From Falsihalocynthiibacter arcticus (GTDB lineage Bacteria; Pseudomonadota; Alphaproteobacteria; Rhodobacterales; Rhodobacteraceae): a DNA stretch of 64,000 nt. Under the pieces are notes generated by a model. The model saw nothing but the letters and a program-made list of their open reading frames with translations, was not told the origin of the DNA and searched no databases. Of the stretch, positions 27,207 to 37,921 are shown piece after piece (within the stretch, counting starts at the first letter, position 1; each line of letters begins with the position of its first letter). The stretch lies in the NCBI RefSeq assembly GCF_000812665.2, contig NZ_CP014327.1:1889501-1953500 (forward strand), written 5' to 3'. Both the position numbers and the translations under genes were made by a program.

Positions 27207-30024
27207 TCTTTGTTTGCTCTCTCGGCGCCACTCAAAATCGCGGCGCGAATTTTATCTTCAAGGGCTTTTTGCTTGGCGACCGTGTGATATTTAATGCCAA
27301 ACATATCTTTTACATAGAAGGTGTCGACCACCTGCTCCCCAAAGGTCGCGATGATCGCCGAGGCAATATACACGTTTGCATTCACCAACGTGCGCGACAA
27401 ATCATAGAGCAAACCCGGACGGTCGCGGGTGTCGACTTCGATAATTGTGTAAATTTCACTGCCTTCGTTGTCGAAGGTGATATTGGTCGCCACGCGGAAG
27501 GCTTTTTCCCGCTTCTTCAGCTTGTCTCGCCCTGCGAGCGCATCGCGGGCAACCACTTCGCCCTTGAGGGTTTTCTGGATCATATTGCGTAGCCGCGTCA
27601 TATGATTACTCGCGTAGGGGTGCCCCTCGGCGTCCTGAATCCAGAAAATCGCGGTCACATAACCGTCCTTGGTGGTGTAACTGCGCGCATCGACAACATT
27701 CGCCCCAACAAGGGCCAAAGCTCCCACGAGACGGGAAAAAATTCCGGGATGATCGACCATACAGAAGCACGCTCGCGTGGCATCGCGAGTTACATCTAGG
27801 CTTAGGTCGATACCAACTTCGCTGTCGTTGTGGTTCTTGAGAAGATTGGCGAATACGATGTGATCCGCAGACTGCACCCCTTGCCAATAGGGTTGGTAAT
27901 GGCGCGATGTTTCCTTGCGAATATCCTTTTTATCCCAATCCGAAAGCGCGATGCGGAGCGCTTTTTTGGCGACCTCTTCTCGCGTGGATCGATTCACCTC
28001 TTCGAGTCCGTTCTCAAGCGCCATGGAGGTTTGCGCATAGAGATCGCGAATGAGCACGGCTTTCCAATTGTTCCATGTATTCGGCCCAACACCGCGAATA
28101 TCACAAACCGTCAACACCGTAAGAAGATCTAGCCGTTTCTTGCTTTGGACCGATTTGGCAAACCCACGCACAGTACGGGGATCGGAAATGTCGCGTTTTT
28201 GAGCGATATCTGACATCACCAGATGGTTGCGCACGAGCCATTCAACGGTCTTGCAATCGGCAGGTTTGAGACCAAGCCGTTCGGCCACTTTACGTGCGAT
28301 TTTGGCCCCCAAAATCGAGTGGTCCTCGTCGCGACCTTTACCGATGTCATGCATGAGGAGGGCAACATAAAGAACTTTACGATCCACGCCCCCTTTCAGA
28401 ATTCCGCTTGCCACGGGCAATTCTTCGATCAACTCTCCACGCTCAATTTTTGCAAGTGTTTTGATACATTGGATCGTGTGTTCGTCGACCGTGTAGTGAT
28501 GATACATATTGAATTGCATCATCGCGACAATGACTTGAAACTCGGGATAAAGGCCCCTAAAACGCCAATTTCATTCATCCGTCGCAGGGCGCGTTCCGGA
28601 TTGCCATGTTTGAGCATAAGGTCGAGGAAAATTCGGCGGGCTTCTTTGTCGTTGCGCACCTCGTCATCAATTAAACCAAGGTTTGCATCAATCAACCGCA
28701 TCGCTTGCGGGTGGAGCAGCATCCCTGTGCGTAGGGCTTCTTCAAATATCCGCAGGATATTAAGCTTGTTTTCAGCGAGTTCCATGTCGCCGGAAAATGT
28801 AAGCCGGTTTTGCTCAATTTCGAAGCCATCGCGGACTTTGCGTTTGCGGCGGAAAAAACCTACGAGTCGGGGTTCTTTTTTAACCTGCGACGCTTCGAGC
28901 GACGTGAGGAAAATACGTGTCAATTCACCTACGCGGTTTGCGTGCCGGAAATAGTCTTGCATGAAAATTTCAACGGCCCGACGTCCGGCTTTGTCGACAT
29001 ACCCCATGCGGGCGGCAACCTCGACTTGCATGTCAAAACTCAGCGTGTCCATCGCGCGCCGCGAGATCAAGTGAAGGTGGCAACGAATAGCCCAAAGGAA
29101 AGATTCGGCACGTTCAAAGCTGTCATATTCATCTTGGTTGAACATGCCCAGTTCAACGAGCTCGGCGGTGGAATCCACACCATGTAGGTATTTCGCCACC
29201 CAAAACAGCGTTTGAAGGTCGCGAAGACCCCCTTTGCCTTCTTTGACATTCGGCTCAACAACATAGCGCTGTCCGCCTTGTTTTTTGTGACGCCGGTCGC
29301 GTTCCTCAAGTTTTGCCTCCGTGAATTCCGGAGCAGTTCCTTTGAAGAGGTTCTTTTTTAAACTTTCGTCGAACTCCCCAAGCAAGGGTTCATAGCCTGC
29401 AATGAAGCGATGCTCCAAAAGAGCGGTGCGAATGGTGAAATCCTCGCGGCCCAGACGGATACAATCTTTGATCGTTCGACTGGCGTGGCCGACCTTGAAA
29501 TGCAAATCCCAAAGAATATAGAGCATGCTTTCAATCACGCTCTCGGCCCAAGGTGTTATCTTGTAGGGTGTCAAAAACAACAGATCGACGTCCGAGTGCG
29601 GCGCCATTTCTGCGCGTCCATACCCACCCACCGCCAGTAGGGCGAGGCGTTCGCCCTCGGTGGGGTTCGGGTTTGGATGAAGCAATTGCGTAGCGACCCC
29701 ATGGGTCAAAATCACAATGCAATCGGTTAGGTAACTATAGGCGCTGGTGACGGGCTTCGCGTCAAATGGGCGAGCCAAAAACGCGGCTTCAATTGCTGCC
29801 GTCCCTTTGGCGCGAGCCTCCAAAAGAAACGCAACCGTGAGGGTGCGTTTCTCAGAGTTATCGCTGATCTCTTCAAGTTGTTTAAAAAGCGCCCTGCGTG
29901 ATTCCTCAAGATTGAAGATGTCAGCAGGGTCACAGATCAGTTTTTTGGCAGGATATGTGATTGAGGCGTTTTTGTCGGCGGTACTAGAAACCAGAGCCGG
30001 AGAAGCTTCTTGGAGCGGGGTCAA
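27203..30024 (-). CDS. glnD: PII uridylyltransferase/UR enzyme GlnD, frameshifted here
   Basis: Nitrogen sensor that uridylylates and deuridylylates PII. The first part has the nucleotidyltransferase motif GGYGRAEMAPHSDVDLLFL near residue 135; the second has the HD motif MHDIGKGRDEDHS and two C-terminal ACT domains (DHPGIFSRLVGALALVGANV and DTRDRPGLLYDLSRTL). The frames meet at G3 (28544-28546): one more G gives AFIPEFQVIVAMMQF and a 940-residue protein of normal size. An artefact is likely. murJ follows with an ATGA overlap. Confidence 0.92.
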
Positions 30025-31159
30025 TGACGATTACCTGATTTTCTTGGACCTGCGCAATTGCGAGGCCACGTTGATTTGTTCCATCGGGGAGAAGGCGGAA
30101 GACACCGTTCACACCCACAAAACCGGAGGATTGTGTGAGGGCAGCGGAGGAGAGTGCATTGGAGTTTCCGCTCTTAACCAGCGCCCCAATAGCCGCGATT
30201 CCATCATAGGCAAGGCCCGAGATCGGATGGGGAGGCTCGCCAAAGGCGGCTGAATATCGTGCGATATAACGGTTTGAAAGACCTGGATCGGGCAAGGCAA
30301 ACCATGCTCCCTGAACTCCAGGGAGGGACAACGTCGCGGTTGGAATATCCCACCGCGTGAGGCCGATAAACTGGGTTGTTTCCGTGTTTATGCCATTTTC
30401 AGGAAGAAGTTGCGTCAGAAGCGGGAGTGCCCCTTCCGTCCCTGACGCGAACAAAATTGCGTCGGTCCCCGAATTGCGCGCTTGTGCGGCAATGTTAGGA
30501 ATCGCATTGATCACGCCTTGCTGGCTCATCTCAAAGGAAGGCACGCCGGTGATTGTTGCGCCATTGCGGTTCGCGGCTTGCACCAAGGCGTCGCGGCCCG
30601 CTTCTTCTGAAACATTGTCGGCGCCGTGAACGATCATGACGTTCCGGCGGCCCTGATTTACACTATATGAAACGATGCGTTCGGCGGTATTTTGGAAGGT
30701 GTTGCCCAAAACAAAAACGTTTCCGCCTGCAATGGAAGGTTTATTTGAAAACGCGAGGATGTTTATGTTTTTGTTGGACAAAGCCAAGCCAACAGCATTG
30801 GCAGACTCACCGTATAGAGGCCCCAGAATGATCTGAGCGCCGTCATTCACGGCGGCCACGGCCACGGAGGCAGCCTTCTCGGCATTGCCCGATGTTCTAT
30901 AAACTCTCAGATCAATTTGAACCCCTTCAAGGTCCGAAATAGCGAGGCGCGCGGCATTTTCAAGCGAGCGTGCAATGATGTTGTCGCCCGCGCTTGATGA
31001 TTCTCCGGGAATCAGCAGAGCAACGCGCACAGGCTTCGACGTATTGATCGTCGGACCCGAACTCATCGACGATGGCTGACACGCGGCCACAAAAAGCACA
31101 ATAAATATGGGGAAAATAAGACTAAAACCCTTGCGGGCATTCTTTAAAAAAGCAAACAT
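29984..31159 (-). CDS. Penicillin-binding protein activator-like lipoprotein (LppC family)
   Basis: A 391-residue envelope lipoprotein: signal sequence with lipobox VLFVAAC, then a periplasmic-binding-protein fold (VRVALLIPGESSSAGDNIIA, IILGPLYGESANAVGLALS, GLAYDGIAAIGALV). This matches alphaproteobacterial LppC/PBP-activator proteins; the role in activating peptidoglycan synthases is known for E. coli LpoA and is inference here. The start at 31159 is chosen with GGAGCG upstream. Its end overlaps the glnD start by about 40 bp. It is divergent from rsmI. Confidence 0.82.
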   Translation of the reverse strand: MFAFLKNARKGFSLIFPIFIVLFVAACQPSSMSSGPTINTSKPVRVALLIPGESSSAGDNIIARSLENAARLAISDLEGVQIDLRVYRTSGNAEKAASVAVAAVNDGAQIILGPLYGESANAVGLALSNKNINILAFSNKPSIAGGNVFVLGNTFQNTAERIVSYSVNQGRRNVMIVHGADNVSEEAGRDALVQAANRNGATITGVPSFEMSQQGVINAIPNIAAQARNSGTDAILFASGTEGALPLLTQLLPENGINTETTQFIGLTRWDIPTATLSLPGVQGAWFALPDPGLSNRYIARYSAAFGEPPHPISGLAYDGIAAIGALVKSGNSNALSSAALTQSSGFVGVNGVFRLLPDGTNQRGLAIAQVQENQVIVIDPAPRSFSGSGF

Positions 31160-31266
31160 AAGTTGGTCTCGCTCCAAATTGCAAAAGTGTGCAAAGCAGT
31201 TTCCACGTTTGGAACGAACTTAAGCGCTTGCGCCTCATTAGTAAACGTCATGGAAGGCGCCAAATC

Positions 31267-32133
31267 ATGAATTTTGAAACAAAGAAGCTCGCTGCTGGGC
31301 TGTATTTTGTCGCGACTCCGATTGGAACTGCGCGTGATATCACGTTGCGGGCGTTGGATGTCTTGGCGAACGCGGATGTGATCGCCGCAGAAGATACCCG
31401 TACCGCGCGCAAGTTGATGGACATTCACGGGGTGCCCTTGGGCGAACGGCAGCTTGTTGCCTACCACGATCATAACGGTGCCCAAGCGCGTCCACGCCTG
31501 TTGCGGTATCTGGAGGAGGGGAAATCTGTGGCTTATGCCTCAGAAGCCGGAACCCCCCTTGTTGCGGACCCTGGATATGGTCTGTCGGTGGCAGCGATTG
31601 AGGCGGGATACACGGTAACCTCAGCGCCAGGCCCTAGTGCCGTCGTGGCTGCCCTCACAATTGCGGGCCTTCCCACCGATCAATTTCACTTCGCAGGCTT
31701 TTCCCCGAATACGCAAAAAGCGCGCCAAACCTATATGCAGTCTTTGGCGAAAATTGACGCCACGCTGGTTTTTTATGAATCCCCCAAACGGATTGCCGCA
31801 GCGCTGGCAGATCTTGCCCAAGTCCTCGGGGGCGCGCGAAGAGCCGCGGTTTGTCGCGAAATCACCAAGAAATTCGAAGAGGTGTCCCGTGGAACACTCG
31901 ACGAACTTGCCGCCAGCTTCTCCGAGCGAAGCGTAAAGGGCGAGATTGTTGTCGTGGTCGATCGTGGTGCACAGGAAGAAATTTCCACGACGTCGATTGA
32001 AGACGCCTTGAAACAAGCCCTCGAGTCTCATTCGGTTAAAGATTCTGCAACTATTGTGTCCGAAGCTTTGAATATCCCACGCCGGGATGTGTATCAAACC
32101 GCGCTTGCCATGAACAAAGGTCGCTCTGAATGA
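31267..32133 (+). CDS. rsmI: 16S rRNA (cytidine1402-2'-O)-methyltransferase
   Basis: Methylates C1402 of 16S rRNA using S-adenosylmethionine. The 288 residues begin LAAGLYFVATPIGTARDITL, then ADVIAAEDTRTARKL, SEAGTPLVADPGY and APGPSAVVAALTIAGLPTDQ, the RsmI hallmarks. The start at 31267 has GGAAGG 9 bp upstream. yraN begins inside its stop (ATGA), and the divergent LppC gene is the usual neighbour in this group. Confidence 0.95.
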   Translation: MNFETKKLAAGLYFVATPIGTARDITLRALDVLANADVIAAEDTRTARKLMDIHGVPLGERQLVAYHDHNGAQARPRLLRYLEEGKSVAYASEAGTPLVADPGYGLSVAAIEAGYTVTSAPGPSAVVAALTIAGLPTDQFHFAGFSPNTQKARQTYMQSLAKIDATLVFYESPKRIAAALADLAQVLGGARRAAVCREITKKFEEVSRGTLDELAASFSERSVKGEIVVVVDRGAQEEISTTSIEDALKQALESHSVKDSATIVSEALNIPRRDVYQTALAMNKGRSE

Positions 32134-32486
32134 ACGGACAAATGAATTACCACGCGGGCTTTGCCGCCGAAGAGGCTGTCGCGCGGTCATATGTCCGCCG
32201 AGGGATGCAGATTGATAAAACAAGATGGCGAGGGGCCGCGGGCGAAATTGATCTTGTTGCTCGAAATGGTGACGGCGTCGTCTTTATAGAAGTGAAGAAA
32301 AGTAAAAGTTTCTCCGCTGCGGCGGAACGTGTCTCACGGCGGCAAATGCAGCGAATTTACCAAACTGCATCCGAATTTCTCGCAGGCGAACCTAACGGGC
32401 AAAACACGGATGTGCGATTTGACGTTGCCTTGGTGAATGGCGTTGGGGAAATCCGCATCTTGGAAAACGCATTCGGCCAGATGTAA
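32130..32486 (+). CDS. yraN: YraN/UPF0102 family predicted endonuclease
   Basis: A 118-residue protein of the restriction-endonuclease-like UPF0102 family. The core is RGAAGEIDLVARNGDGVVFIEVKK, i.e. the E-D-ExK active-site arrangement (Glu-Ile-Asp, then Phe-Ile-Glu-Val-Lys). Function is not firmly known. It overlaps rsmI by four bases and precedes gshB by 58 bp, a gene order common in alphaproteobacteria. Confidence 0.88.
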   Translation: MNGQMNYHAGFAAEEAVARSYVRRGMQIDKTRWRGAAGEIDLVARNGDGVVFIEVKKSKSFSAAAERVSRRQMQRIYQTASEFLAGEPNGQNTDVRFDVALVNGVGEIRILENAFGQM

Positions 32487-32544
32487 TCTCCCATTGAAAA
32501 TACACCCTTGCTAGGCCATCTATTGGCCAACAAGGAGATTTCAC

Positions 32545-33486
32545 ATGGCACTTAAAATCGCGTTTCAAATGGACCCAATCGAGCATTTCGATATTTCTGG
32601 GGACAGTTCTTTTCGGCTTGCAGAAGAAGCGCAAGCGCGCGGGCATAAGTTGTTTTACTACACGCCGGACAAACTCGCCTACCAAGAGGGTAAAATCACA
32701 GCGCGGGGTTGGCCTCTCAAGGTTCAGCGTGTCGTTGGCGACCATTATTCTTTGGGTGAAGAAACAGAAGTTGATCTTGCTGATTTCGATGTGGTCTGGT
32801 TGCGTCAGGACCCTCCGTTTGACATGGGCTACATCACAACAACGCATCTTTTGGATCGCCTCAAAGCGACCACCCTTGTGGTAAATGACCCGTTTTGGGT
32901 GCGGAATTATCCCGAAAAACTATTAGTTTTGGATTTCCCCGATTTGACTCCGCCAACCACAATCGCGCGCGACTTGGCCACGATACGCGCCTTTAAAGAG
33001 CGCCACAAAGACGTGATTCTTAAGCCGCTTTATGGAAATGGCGGGGCGGGCGTATTCCGGTTGGATGCAAATGATCGAAACTTGGCTTCCCTGCATGAGT
33101 TGTTTTCGGGCATTAATCGCGAGCCGCTGATCGTTCAAAAGTTTCTACCCGATGTTTCAAATGGCGATAAACGCGTGATTTTGGTTGATGGGGTTCCTGT
33201 TGGAGCCATCAACCGCGTTCCTGCGGCGGGAGAAACACGGTCGAATATGCATGTTGGCGGGCGGCCCGAGAAAATTGGCCTGACCGCGCGGGATTTGGAA
33301 ATTTGTGATGCCATCGGACCGTTGTTGCGTGAAAAAGGCCAGATTTTCGTAGGAATCGATATTATCGGCGACTATCTCACCGAAATTAACGTGACCTCCC
33401 CAACGGGCATCCTCGAGTTGGAGAAATTCGATGGTGGAAATATTGCGGCGCAAGTTTGGGAAGCTATTGAAGCTAAGTGCCGTTAA
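32545..33486 (+). CDS. gshB: Glutathione synthetase
   Basis: ATP-dependent ligation of glycine to gamma-glutamylcysteine. The 313 residues show the family order: [17 protein letters not shown] start, [16 protein letters not shown], the ATP-grasp segment [17 protein letters not shown], and the metal-binding end [33 protein letters not shown] precedes the ATG. The stop overlaps the end of the convergent comM fragment by four bases. Confidence 0.96.
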   Translation: MALKIAFQMDPIEHFDISGDSSFRLAEEAQARGHKLFYYTPDKLAYQEGKITARGWPLKVQRVVGDHYSLGEETEVDLADFDVVWLRQDPPFDMGYITTTHLLDRLKATTLVVNDPFWVRNYPEKLLVLDFPDLTPPTTIARDLATIRAFKERHKDVILKPLYGNGGAGVFRLDANDRNLASLHELFSGINREPLIVQKFLPDVSNGDKRVILVDGVPVGAINRVPAAGETRSNMHVGGRPEKIGLTARDLEICDAIGPLLREKGQIFVGIDIIGDYLTEINVTSPTGILELEKFDGGNIAAQVWEAIEAKCR

Positions 33487-34370
33487 GTGTTTCGGCGTGT
33501 AGGGAAACGATAACTGACAGCTTCGGAAACATGTTGTTTTAGAACGTTTTCCTGCTCACCCAAATCCGCAATTGTGCGCGCCACTCGAAGCACGCGGTGG
33601 TAACCGCGTGCCGATAGCCCAAATTTATCAGCAACTTTTGCGAGCAACTCTTTGCTTTCGTGGCCTAAGGCCGCGATGTCCTCAAGGACGTCTCCCTCGG
33701 CGTCGGCGTTCTGATGCATCCCATCTATTGTTTGAAAACGGGTCGCCTGAATTTCACGTGCGGCGGTTACACGCTTAGCTATCGTCGCGCTGCTTTCTCC
33801 ATTATTCGGCAAATCAAAGTCTGAAAACGGAACCGGCGGTACCTCAATCTGCAAGTCGAATCGATCCATTAACGGGCCAGAAATTTTTCCGAGATAGTCT
33901 TGGCCACAAATAGGTGCGCGGCTACAGGCTCGAGAGGGGTCAGGAAGATAGCCACATTTACATGGGTTCGCTGCGGCAATCAGCATGAACCGACATGGGT
34001 AGCGTACGTGTGCATTCGCCCGTGCCACCATGACTTCGCCCGCTTCGAGAGGTTGGCGCAAAGAATCCAAAACATTTCGGTTATGCTCGGGGAATTCGTC
34101 CATAAACAGGACACTGTTGTGCGCGAGGGAAATTTCGCCTGGCAAAGCGGCGCGTCCCCCGCCAACAATTGCCGCCATCGACGCTGTATGATGCGGGTCG
34201 CGGAAGGGGCGGTCACGATGAAGGCCTCCTCCCGAAAGCAAGCCCGCGACGGAATGCACCATCGACGTTTCGAGGACTTCGCGCGGAGTGAGAGGCGGTA
34301 AAATTCCGGGTAAACGGGCCGCCAGCATCGATTTTCCCGATCCAGGCGTGCCAAGAAGCAATATGTTGTG
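33483..34370 (-). pseudogene. comM: comM, C-terminal part (split by element)
   Basis: C-terminal two thirds of the ComM/YifB Mg-chelatase-like AAA+ helicase, needed for branch migration during natural transformation. It has Walker A LGTPGSGKS, Walker B LFMDEFPE and the zinc-site cysteines CPCRF/NPCKCGYLPDPSRAC. The matching N-terminal part is at 43087-43720. Removing 8,720 bp joins them into 505 codons in frame, so the split is due to insertion. The open frame continues 54 bp into the element with an element-derived ATG (34424), which is probably meaningless. Confidence 0.92.
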
Positions 34371-34415
34371 TATTATTAAACTTATATCATTTGAAATAGT
34401 TTGGTAGGATCTGAA

Positions 34416-36176
34416 ATGACCCAAAAAATTAAGGCCTACAGCTATTTACGCATCAGCACCGCTACTCAAAAAACGGGTGACGGGATCAGAAGGCAATTGG
34501 AGGCGAGCGAGCGATATGCGTCGGAGCATGGTTACGAATTAGTGGAAGCCATTCAAGATGTTGGAGTAAGCGGCTTCCAAGGAAAAAATTCAAAAGAAGG
34601 TGCATTCGCGGGCTTTTTGAGTGCAATCGACCAAGGTAAGGTTGAACATGGCAGTTTGCTAATAGTTGAATCTCTAGACAGATTATCCCGAGATGGGACA
34701 ACAAAAGCATTCTCGCAGTTTGCTGGAATTCTCTCAAAGGGCATAAGTATTGTTACATTGATGGATAACCAAGTTTACACGGAGGAAAGTGTTAACAGCA
34801 ATCCAGGGCAAATCTTTACCAGTTTGGGAATTATGATCCGGGCGAATGAAGAGTCTGAAACAAAATCAAAACGCGTAAAGGCTGCTTGGAGTAAAAAAAG
34901 AGCAAGTATTAATTCTAAAAAAATGACAACTAGGATTCCGGCGTGGTTGGAAATGGACGACGATCGCACGAAGTTTCTTCCAAAAGACAAAGCGGTAAGT
35001 AGTATTGAAAAGATTTACGATCTCTGCGTAAACGGCATGGGGATTTATTCAATCACTAGATACATGAATGAAAACCTACAGATTCACCCTCCTATCGCGA
35101 GGGCAACGCGTTGGAACAGCTCGTACATATCGAAGATACTGCACAACCGAGCGGTGTTGGGTCATTTTCAATCAAATACAGTATCGCGTGGAAAAAGGAC
35201 GCCTGTTGGAGATTTGCTATTAGATTACTATCCAGCAATTGTTTCTGAAGAGCTTTTCTATTTGGCTCAGAGTGCATTGAAAGATAGGCGACTAGGCAGT
35301 GCTGGACGCAAAGGCAGTTCTTATTCAAATCTCTTTACAAATTTAGCCTACTGTTCGGCTTGTGGTGGGACAATGACTTTCCGGAATAAAGGTAAACCTC
35401 CAAAGGGGCGAAATTATTTGCGCTGTCAAAATGCCATTATCAATAACAAATGTAGTAAACCTGCATGGAACTACAGCGAATTTGAGGAGTCGTTTTACAG
35501 ATTTGTTCAAGAAGTGAACTTTGAAGATGTCTTGGATAGTGGCCCCGCTAATCAAGCCGAAAACCTAGAAAACAAAAAATCATCAAAAATTGAAAAACGC
35601 GAACAATTGAGGCTGTCATATGATCGTCTCTTGGATCGTTTGGAAAAAGAATTCCTACCTGACGTTGTTATAAATAGTCTAGGTGAGAGAGCGCAGAAGT
35701 ATTCAGACGAAATTATTGCTATCCAAAAAGACGTGGATCAGCTCAACAATGAGATTGCGAAGAAAATCGCACAGGACATAGGTCGAGATCAGGCGGACTT
35801 CTTAACCGAGTATAAAAATCTTACCAGCAACATGCCAGCTGGGGAAGTATCAGTACTGCGCTACCAACTCCACGATACTCTCAAGAAATCGATTGATCGA
35901 ATTTCTATTTTTAACGGCTCGACATTGTTGCCGTGGGAGGTTGTATCCAATATTCCATCAAAGCTTAGAAGGCATCTGTTGAAAAAGGGAATAGAAACAG
36001 ATTCTGATTTGGAAGACTTTTTCTCAACAGATTATGGGCAAAGAGTGTTCGACCATTCGGAGAGGTTTTTCATCGTTAGGTTTCGAAACGGTGTCGAAAG
36101 GACCGTTCGACCGTTTTTTGATCAGTCAATGCTAATGACATCGGAGAAAATGGCAAAGCTAAAAACCGTGAAGTAG
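34416..36176 (+). CDS. Large serine recombinase
   Basis: Site-specific integrase, 586 residues. The N-terminal resolvase domain reads KAYSYLRISTATQKTGDGI with the nucleophile Ser near residue 10, and LLIVESLDRLSRDG. A recombinase domain follows, then a zinc ribbon (YCSACGGTMTFRNKGKPP ... LRCQNAI ... CSKP) near residues 310-350 and a coiled-coil region (about 395-460). AGGAT precedes the ATG at 34416. Position at the left end, next to the attachment site, fits an enzyme that inserted the element in comM. Confidence 0.93.
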   Translation: MTQKIKAYSYLRISTATQKTGDGIRRQLEASERYASEHGYELVEAIQDVGVSGFQGKNSKEGAFAGFLSAIDQGKVEHGSLLIVESLDRLSRDGTTKAFSQFAGILSKGISIVTLMDNQVYTEESVNSNPGQIFTSLGIMIRANEESETKSKRVKAAWSKKRASINSKKMTTRIPAWLEMDDDRTKFLPKDKAVSSIEKIYDLCVNGMGIYSITRYMNENLQIHPPIARATRWNSSYISKILHNRAVLGHFQSNTVSRGKRTPVGDLLLDYYPAIVSEELFYLAQSALKDRRLGSAGRKGSSYSNLFTNLAYCSACGGTMTFRNKGKPPKGRNYLRCQNAIINNKCSKPAWNYSEFEESFYRFVQEVNFEDVLDSGPANQAENLENKKSSKIEKREQLRLSYDRLLDRLEKEFLPDVVINSLGERAQKYSDEIIAIQKDVDQLNNEIAKKIAQDIGRDQADFLTEYKNLTSNMPAGEVSVLRYQLHDTLKKSIDRISIFNGSTLLPWEVVSNIPSKLRRHLLKKGIETDSDLEDFFSTDYGQRVFDHSERFFIVRFRNGVERTVRPFFDQSMLMTSEKMAKLKTVK

Positions 36177-36212
36177 TATAGGTGGTTTGGTTGGATACGA
36201 GACGTCAATCTG

Positions 36213-36809
36213 TTAGATTATATCGACTATACGTCGACGCGCGTTCTCAGAATAGTCGATATATCGTTCTGTCGTTTGCAGCGAAGAATGCCCTGCGAGA
36301 TATTGAACATCCCGCAATGACCCACCCACAGTCGCAATTTTCTTCGCGGCACTCGTGACAAATGTTCTACGCCCACTGTGCGACGAACAGCCAATAAATC
36401 CAAGATCACGATACCATTGGCTGAACATATTCACGATGACCTGAGGGCTAGTTTGCTTAGCCCTTTCGGTTTTCACTACGCAGTCCTCGGGCGAGAATGA
36501 AAGCTCTTTTTGGCTTGTTTCCAGTAACTCTTTAATTTTATCAAATAGCTTTTTGTTCATTGGGATTTTGCGTCCTGAGTTGCCTTTTGTTGCTACATTT
36601 TGCAGCGTGATGAATTGCGACAATGATCCATCTGAATCTAAGATCATTGACCATTCCAGCTTGGCTATTTCTTTTGCCCTTAGACCAGCCTTTATGGACA
36701 AAAGGAAAATGACTTCGTTTCTTCGCGAGTTCCTACGGCCATCCAGATAGTTGAGCACTGCATCGATCTGGTTGTTGTTGAGCGTTTTGGCTTGTTTGGT
36801 AAGTGACAT
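36213..36809 (-). CDS. Small tyrosine recombinase
   Basis: A 198-residue integrase of minimal type, with catalytic domain only. The catalytic set is present: Arg in KAGLRAKEIAKLEW, HSGRR in CSSHSGRRTF, His in LAGHSSLQTTERYID and Tyr at the end of that stretch. The order R-K-HxxR-H-Y looks intact. No arm-binding N-terminal domain is seen. It lies back to back with the serine recombinase inside the same element. It may resolve dimers, or be the integrase of an older nested unit. Confidence 0.9.
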   Translation of the reverse strand: MSLTKQAKTLNNNQIDAVLNYLDGRRNSRRNEVIFLLSIKAGLRAKEIAKLEWSMILDSDGSLSQFITLQNVATKGNSGRKIPMNKKLFDKIKELLETSQKELSFSPEDCVVKTERAKQTSPQVIVNMFSQWYRDLGFIGCSSHSGRRTFVTSAAKKIATVGGSLRDVQYLAGHSSLQTTERYIDYSENARRRIVDII

Positions 36810-37239
36810 TAAGTCTCCATTATAAAATAGTCTATTCTAATATAATATAATGAGACTACGGCGTAACCCGCTAGGATTTAGATTTTGTCCTTTTTTTTCA
36901 ATATGATATACATACTGATTATCTAATGATAATTCTATAATCAGACCAAATAGTCCGTGCTCTAATCCCGTCAAAATCAAAATGCCCTACTGTGTACGGA
37001 CCGTTGATTTGGGTAAGGCATACCGTCTTCAAAAATTGACTTCGACGACTAATTTTTTTAAATAAATTATTGGTATGGTTCACGATGTGAGAATGAATAC
37101 GGCCTATTTCGAGCATTCCCTGTCAATGCAAAAAATACCGACCAAAAATATTTCCGGTCTGAAGGGGGGAACTTCTAGGTATCCGAACCTCTATAAGTAC
37201 TTGAGAATATTCCGATTCGGGTTTCGCCTGACTTGAACT
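36810..37239. other. AT-rich gap without a supported gene
   Basis: The 430 bp between the tyrosine recombinase and the coiled-coil gene are AT-rich, with TATA-like stretches near 36835-36850 that suit a promoter of the recombinase. A 65-codon minus-strand frame at 36919-37116 has no ribosome site or recognisable pattern and is not called. Confidence 0.4.
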
Positions 37240-37776
37240 TCACCAATCCGCTTCGGTCAATCGACTTAACGCGAAAATCACAATAAATACAACAAAAACA
37301 AATGCGACAAAACCTGCGTATAATTTAAACATTATTTTCTTCGCCCGCATCACATCTTGCTTATCTGTTACTCTCCGAGCGATGGCATCTGCTTCTTCTT
37401 GTCGAATTTTGGCAGCCTCTTCCTCTTTTCGAATCGCCTCAAGAGCCGTCTCTTTAATTCTTTCAACTTCCAACGCAGCCTGAATTCGTGCATCGTCCTT
37501 AGCTTTTAATTCCGTAAGCCGCTGTAAGAGCCTCAACTTGAAATAATTGGTCTTTGCTGTGTTCTGGTCTTGGTTGGCGTCCACTAGACATTTAGCCCAC
37601 AGGCCTTTGAGAACGTTGCCACCCGTAATCTCGTTTTCAATCTCTTCATAGATTTTTTCCAAGTTGGAGTTGTAAGGCAACTGGTCTGCACTTTTCTCAA
37701 AGTTTGATACAGTGAAACTGTTTGGCTGCTGCTCAACGAAGTTTCGTTTCGACGCTTTGGACGGAGGAAATGCCAT
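37240..37776 (-). CDS. Tail-anchored coiled-coil protein of the element
   Basis: A 178-residue protein of unknown function. Residues about 85-140 are a charged, Glu/Lys/Ala-rich helix (IKETALEAIRKEEEAAKIRQ) likely to form a coiled coil; residues about 149-169 are one strongly hydrophobic segment (AGFVAFVFVVFIVIFAL) followed by a short polar tail. That is the layout of a tail-anchored inner-membrane protein facing the cytosol. It could be a cargo or defence effector; nothing in the sequence proves this. Confidence 0.65.
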   Translation of the reverse strand: MAFPPSKASKRNFVEQQPNSFTVSNFEKSADQLPYNSNLEKIYEEIENEITGGNVLKGLWAKCLVDANQDQNTAKTNYFKLRLLQRLTELKAKDDARIQAALEVERIKETALEAIRKEEEAAKIRQEEADAIARRVTDKQDVMRAKKIMFKLYAGFVAFVFVVFIVIFALSRLTEADW

Positions 37777-37921
37777 TCTTCATTCTCGCAATCAAATTCT
37801 GTGTTTTAACGAGTATCTGCATACAGATTTTTATTTCAAGAGGTAAGCTCAGTTCTGAAGTGGTCCGGCAAATTCGGACAGCGTGCTAAGATGTATCCAA
37901 CACTGATGAATGGATACGAGA

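Noticed and set aside
36919-37116. 65-codon minus-strand ORF in the element
   Set aside because: No ribosome site, no recognisable pattern, AT-rich spacer.
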